A DNA stretch of 8,985 nucleotides from an uncultured Prevotella sp. (GTDB lineage Bacteria; Bacteroidota; Bacteroidia; Bacteroidales; Bacteroidaceae): contig USAI01000090.1 in NCBI GenBank assembly GCA_900552675.1, forward strand, positions 1-8,985, in the 5' to 3' direction. Positions within the stretch are counted from its first letter, which is position 1; each line of letters opens with the position of its first letter. The notes beneath the pieces were generated by a model. It was given only the letters and a program-made list of their open reading frames with translations. It searched no databases and was not told the origin of the DNA. The position numbers were made by a program, and so were the translations under genes. Shown in pieces: positions 6,257-8,985 of the stretch.

Positions 6257-7477
6257 CTACTTAAACAATTTTTGTGCAAAATCGGTGAGATACAGACGCC
6301 AGTTGCGCCAGATGTGTCCACCCTCGGTCTCCACATAGGTGTAGGGATATTTGTGATCCGTAAGGAAGTGGCGCAGGTCGGCATTCATGTCATACAAGAA
6401 GTCGGTCTTGCCTATGCCAATCCAGTAGAGTTTTGGTTTGCCTGCAAACAGCTTCGCCATTTGTGCACCAAACTCCTTGTTGGAAGACATTCTTTCGTAT
6501 AAGTTGGAGCGGTCTCCACCGCCCACGTTAAAGCCGGCAGAGAACAGGCCTATATAATCGAACTTATCGGGGTAGAGGCGCGATATTTCGAATGAATGGC
6601 CGCCACCCATCGAGAGGCCACAGATGGCGCGCTGCGATTTATTTTTGCTCACCTTATAGTGGCTCTCAACATAGTTTATCACGTCAGGAAAACTTTCGGC
6701 CATTGAGGCAGCGGGCTTCACGCCTTTTATACCCATTGCCGAGGGCACATACATGCCTGCCGACCACTCGCCAGGAGCTGCCTGACAGGTGGGGTTGCCA
6801 TTGGTCATTACCACAATCATGGGCTTTGCCTTGCCTGTGGCAATGAGGTTATCCATAATTTGGGCAGTGCGGCCCAGCTCGCTCCAAGCGTTCTCGTCGC
6901 CACCGGCACCGTGCAGCAGATACATTACAGGATAATCTTTACCCTTATCATAACCAGCTGGGGTGTACACCGTCATGCGGCGTTGCATCTTCAGTGTGGG
7001 CGATGGGTACCATACCTTTGCAAGGTTTCCGTGGGGCACCTCGTTCACGCTATACAGATCGCCACAGTCGCCTTTCTTCTCGCTAATAATAAAGATGTTA
7101 GTTTCAGAGGTGATGTCGCGCTGAATATAAACACTTGAGGGGTCGACAATCTTCACGCCATCAAGAATAAGGTTGTACGAATAGAGTTCAGGCGACAGCT
7201 TGCCGCTGGTAAAGCTCCACACGCCCTTCTCGTCTTTCGTCAAATCGACGATGCCCGCCTGTTCGCTTTTACCATGTTCGTTTTCAACAATGCGAGGTGG
7301 TAGGAAATCGCCAGTAACCTGCACCTTGTGCGCCTCGGGAGCACTAAGACGAATGGTAACGGTGTTGTTAGCATTAACCTCGGGCGAGATTACCGACACA
7401 CGTTCAAACAATGCTTGCTGAGCGAAACAGCCCAGATGCAAAAGCAGTGCTGCTGCCAAAATAGATAATTTCTTCAT
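6257..7477 (-). CDS. Secreted CE1-like esterase (feruloyl/acetyl-xylan esterase family)
   Basis: This 406-residue protein begins MKKLSILAAALLLHLGCFAQ, a signal peptide with cleavage likely before QQ. Cys17 is not in a canonical lipobox. Residues about 25-115 form an N-terminal immunoglobulin-like (CBM48/E-set) domain, as found in many Bacteroidetes esterases. The alpha/beta-hydrolase domain follows, with YPVMYLLHGAGGDENAW (oxyanion-hole region), nucleophile elbow GLSMGGG with Ser289, a likely Asp359 in GKTDFLYD and His388 in EGGHIWRNW, completing the triad. Family members remove ferulic or acetyl groups from xylan, and some act on other esters, so the substrate is not fixed by sequence. The site of action is inferred to be periplasm or cell surface. 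An in-frame TTG 21 codons upstream is rejected because the signal peptide begins at this ATG. Its own promoter lies about 135 bases upstream. It is convergent to the surface-protein gene and not in an operon. Confidence 0.88.
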   Translation of the reverse strand: MKKLSILAAALLLHLGCFAQQALFERVSVISPEVNANNTVTIRLSAPEAHKVQVTGDFLPPRIVENEHGKSEQAGIVDLTKDEKGVWSFTSGKLSPELYSYNLILDGVKIVDPSSVYIQRDITSETNIFIISEKKGDCGDLYSVNEVPHGNLAKVWYPSPTLKMQRRMTVYTPAGYDKGKDYPVMYLLHGAGGDENAWSELGRTAQIMDNLIATGKAKPMIVVMTNGNPTCQAAPGEWSAGMYVPSAMGIKGVKPAASMAESFPDVINYVESHYKVSKNKSQRAICGLSMGGGHSFEISRLYPDKFDYIGLFSAGFNVGGGDRSNLYERMSSNKEFGAQMAKLFAGKPKLYWIGIGKTDFLYDMNADLRHFLTDHKYPYTYVETEGGHIWRNWRLYLTDFAQKLFK

Positions 7478-7610
7478 AATAGATAGTTGTGTATTAATGT
7501 AAGTAAGATAATTTGTACGAAAGGTTTTAGTTATTAACAAAAATGCTGTAGCTTCAATATGCTTTTAATATCAAGAGTTAACACACAATAATTGCTAAAA
7601 ATAACACTGA

Positions 7611-7640
7611 CAAATTTACTAAAACCATTTGGAGTGCAAA
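7611..7640 (-). promoter_or_regulatory. Promoter of the esterase gene
   Basis: On the minus strand TAAATTTG (7618-7611) is an exact TAnnTTTG -7 box, and TTTG (7640-7637) stands 18 bases upstream as the -33 element. This is the best two-part Bacteroidetes promoter in the window. The predicted 5' leader is about 130 bases. Confidence 0.6.
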
Positions 7641-7652
7641 AGGGTTTTTGCA
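7635..7652. promoter_or_regulatory. Palindrome over the -33 element, possible operator
   Basis: TGCAAAA and TTTTGCA are perfect inverted arms around four bases (GGGT). The site covers the -33 box of the esterase promoter, a position where a bound regulator would block or modulate RNA polymerase. It is too short and AT-rich to assign to a regulator, and chance is possible. Confidence 0.3.
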
Positions 7653-7733
7653 TTTGTTTTATTAATTTTAAACTAAGAAACATTAGTTTACAGGCAAGCA
7701 TCATTATGAATGTTCAACGATGCCATCATGCTA

Positions 7734-7835
7734 TTAGCAAGCAAAGGTAACGAAAAACGTAGTGCCCATCTTAACGTTTGATGTTACGGTAATGGTGACA
7801 CCCATGGTGGCAGTATTTACTAAACAGATTAGAAG
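7734..7835 (-). pseudogene. Possible fossil of a histidine-kinase C-terminus
   Basis: A minus-strand frame ending at TAA 7736-7734 reads LLIC, a short spacer, then MGVTITVTSNVKMGTTFFVTF. This resembles the end of HATPase_c domains, where GLGLxIC is followed by MGGxIxVxS and GxGTxFxVxLP. The first glycines are degraded and no kinase sequence is recognisable upstream, so at most about 34 residues of a dead gene remain. The match is short and could be chance. The rest of the gene-free stretch 7478-7953 holds only the promoter, the palindrome and two hairpins. Confidence 0.3.
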
Positions 7836-7868
7836 GTGTGCATCTTGTATTAGAGTTTTTTTAATGAA

Positions 7869-7906
7869 GAAAAGGAGCTCTTGTCTATTCACAAGAACTC
7901 CTTTTC
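7869..7906. terminator. Hairpin terminator downstream of the SLH gene
   Basis: GAAAAGGAG-C-TCTTGT (7869-7884) pairs with ACAAGA-A-CTCCTTTTC (7891-7906), with one mismatch and a six-base loop. The arms give U-rich 3' flanks on both strands (CTTTTCTTTG on plus; CCTTTTCTTC on minus). It lies about 50 bases beyond the SLH-gene stop, which it probably serves. Confidence 0.65.
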
Positions 7907-7917
7907 TTTGTTCACTG

Positions 7918-7942
7918 GGTTTTGCTCTTTACCCGCAAAACC
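7918..7942. terminator. Second hairpin next to the SLH gene stop
   Basis: GGTTTTGC (7918-7925) and GCAAAACC (7935-7942) pair perfectly around nine bases, 11 bases after the SLH-gene stop codon. On the plus strand it is followed by TTGTTATCTTTTT; on the minus strand it has no U run. It may stabilise the mRNA 3' end or act with the neighbouring hairpin. Confidence 0.45.
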
Positions 7943-7953
7943 TTGTTATCTTT

Positions 7954-8985
7954 TTATAACACGAAATCTTTCAGTATGTCCAACCCTTTCTTCAGAGAGT
8001 TGCTTTTCTTTTTGCCTTTGTCGGCTTTGTTGCGTGCGTTCTTCACCTTTTGTTTGGTGTTAGAGAAACTGGGGCCGCGCCAGCGCACGGGGTGCAGATA
8101 TTTGGCTTCGAAATAGAGGTGCTGGCCAGTATATTTATCCTTCACCTCGGTAGAGCCGTTGTTGCCTTTCATGCGATATACCCACACACGCTCGTAGAAG
8201 CCCAATGAAGAATTGGTATTACCGATGTTGTGGGGCATAGTGGTGAGGGCGTCATGACTCGAATAGGTGGTAATGTATTCTACATTATCACTATCCGACA
8301 CCGTCTGCGCCCAACCAGTGTGCTGCGCCATGGTGGCACGCTCGGCCGTAGCCAGGGCCAGCTCGATAGAGCAAGGAGCGTCGGGCGCCAGGGTGGTTGT
8401 GGTTATGGGGTCGATCAGCTCGAGGGCCTCCATAAACGCCATTGGTTCTTTTGCCCACTCTTTGAGCTGTGGACTGTCGGTATAGACGGCGAGGTTTGAG
8501 GTGTAGTCGGTATAAGTGTACTTTGAGTGCTGCTCGATATAGCGCATGGCGCGATAGATAAGCGTTGCCATTTCTTGGCGTGTTACGGTGGCCGACATAT
8601 CGGGCTTGCCATCGGTGATGTGGGCAAAGAGGTTCAGCTTGTCTTCGTCGGCATCTTTCTCGGTCATCTCTTTGATGAGCTTTAGGGCTATTGATGCCAC
8701 CTGCTGGCGTGTGGCGGTGAGGGTGTAGTCGGTGCCTAAGAGAGGCTCGTCGATGAGGTTGTCGCAGAGGGCACGGTTTACCTCATCTTCAGCCCAGACG
8801 CTCATCTTGGCGGTGCTGCGGGCGGGCAGGGTAAACATGTCGGGCTGCGGGGTGGTGGCCAGCTTGGCATCGTCTTCGCGCATATTCAGCTGCGCCTCCA
8901 TGTGCTTACGAAACAGGGGCAGCGTGCCGTCAAAGCCTGCTGCACGCCGATGCTTCTCGGTAAGATGTCGCTGCTCATAGTTGGA
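7954..8985 (-). CDS. SLH-repeat protein, C-terminal part (5' end outside window)
   Basis: The frame is open from the window edge (first residues SNYEQRHLTEKHRRAAGF) to TAA at 7956-7954, 343 visible residues. An internal Met at 8901 is not taken as the start because the frame continues upstream without a stop. S-layer-homology features are visible. About residues 62-108 have WAEDEVNRALCDNLI followed by TRQQVASIALKL. About 119-150 have ITDGKPDM followed by TRQEMATLIYRAM. About 166-218 have YTDSPQLKEWAKEPMAFM, then LAPDAPCSIELALATAERA. SLH domains usually bind cell-wall polymers and anchor surface proteins. Their role in a Bacteroidetes outer envelope is not established. The last 100 residues carry YERVWVYRMKG and a very basic tail (KQKVKNARNKADKGKKK). 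The N-terminus, localisation and any catalytic domain are off-window; by analogy with SLH proteins it may be secreted. Confidence 0.75.
   Translation of the reverse strand, partial: SNYEQRHLTEKHRRAAGFDGTLPLFRKHMEAQLNMREDDAKLATTPQPDMFTLPARSTAKMSVWAEDEVNRALCDNLIDEPLLGTDYTLTATRQQVASIALKLIKEMTEKDADEDKLNLFAHITDGKPDMSATVTRQEMATLIYRAMRYIEQHSKYTYTDYTSNLAVYTDSPQLKEWAKEPMAFMEALELIDPITTTTLAPDAPCSIELALATAERATMAQHTGWAQTVSDSDNVEYITTYSSHDALTTMPHNIGNTNSSLGFYERVWVYRMKGNNGSTEVKDKYTGQHLYFEAKYLHPVRWRGPSFSNTKQKVKNARNKADKGKKKSNSLKKGLDILKDFVL

Noticed and set aside
6249..6258. GGTAACACTA shared with the ends of the MITE-like element
   Set aside because: Only 10 bases, at the esterase stop codon and without an inverted partner; probably chance.
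7478..7540. TTG start extending the esterase by 21 codons
   Set aside because: The extension precedes a complete signal peptide that begins at the ATG ending at 7477, so the longer form would bury it.
7762..7959. Plus-strand frame of 65 codons between esterase and SLH genes
   Set aside because: It runs through two hairpins and the 3' end of the SLH gene on the other strand; no recognisable features.

Overview
The window looks like a chromosomal segment from a Bacteroidales bacterium, most likely Prevotella or a close relative. Reasons: Bacteroidetes-type -7 promoter boxes (TAnnTTTG) lie upstream of several transcription units; Shine-Dalgarno sequences are absent; one large secreted protein ends in what looks like a type IX secretion (T9SS) sorting domain; and the CRISPR repeat has the ATTGAAAT end usual in type I-B systems of this phylum. 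Species is inference only.

Positions 1-1690 are the tail of a CRISPR-Cas locus. It holds the 3' end of cas4, a cas1 that has lost its whole catalytic middle and also carries a late frameshift, an intact cas2, a leader with a promoter-like box, and an array of nine 30-base repeats with 34-37-base spacers. Crossed with the cas1 damage, this suggests an array that can perhaps still be transcribed and used but cannot take up new spacers. The leader-distal end is ragged: only GTTTT of a further repeat, followed by a G9 run.

Positions 1690-2900 are a decaying accessory stretch. There is a roughly 160-base MITE-like element with 19-base terminal inverted repeats (18 of 19 match), and an MntA-HepT toxin-antitoxin pair on the minus strand. 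In that pair the MntA nucleotidyltransferase is intact, but HepT is reduced to its two ends joined together. Next come a second inverted-repeat unit and a long, apparently structured 5' leader. cas1 and hepT thus show the same kind of lesion, an in-frame internal deletion that keeps both ends of the protein.

Positions 2922-7477 hold two convergent genes for secreted proteins that share a strong bidirectional terminator. One encodes a 1072-residue surface protein whose body is a duplicated FN3-FN3-jelly-roll unit. The other encodes a CE1-like esterase with an N-terminal immunoglobulin-like domain and an intact Ser-Asp-His triad, probably acting on plant or dietary polysaccharide esters. Positions 7478-7953 hold the esterase promoter with an overlapping palindrome, a possible fossil of a histidine-kinase C-terminus, and two hairpins. 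Positions 7954-8985 are the 3' part of a minus-strand gene with SLH-like repeats, cut by the window edge.

I see no convincing wholly new multi-gene system. The best leads are the matched internal deletions in cas1 and hepT, the structured leader at 2764-2909, and the [FN3-FN3-jelly-roll]x2 architecture.
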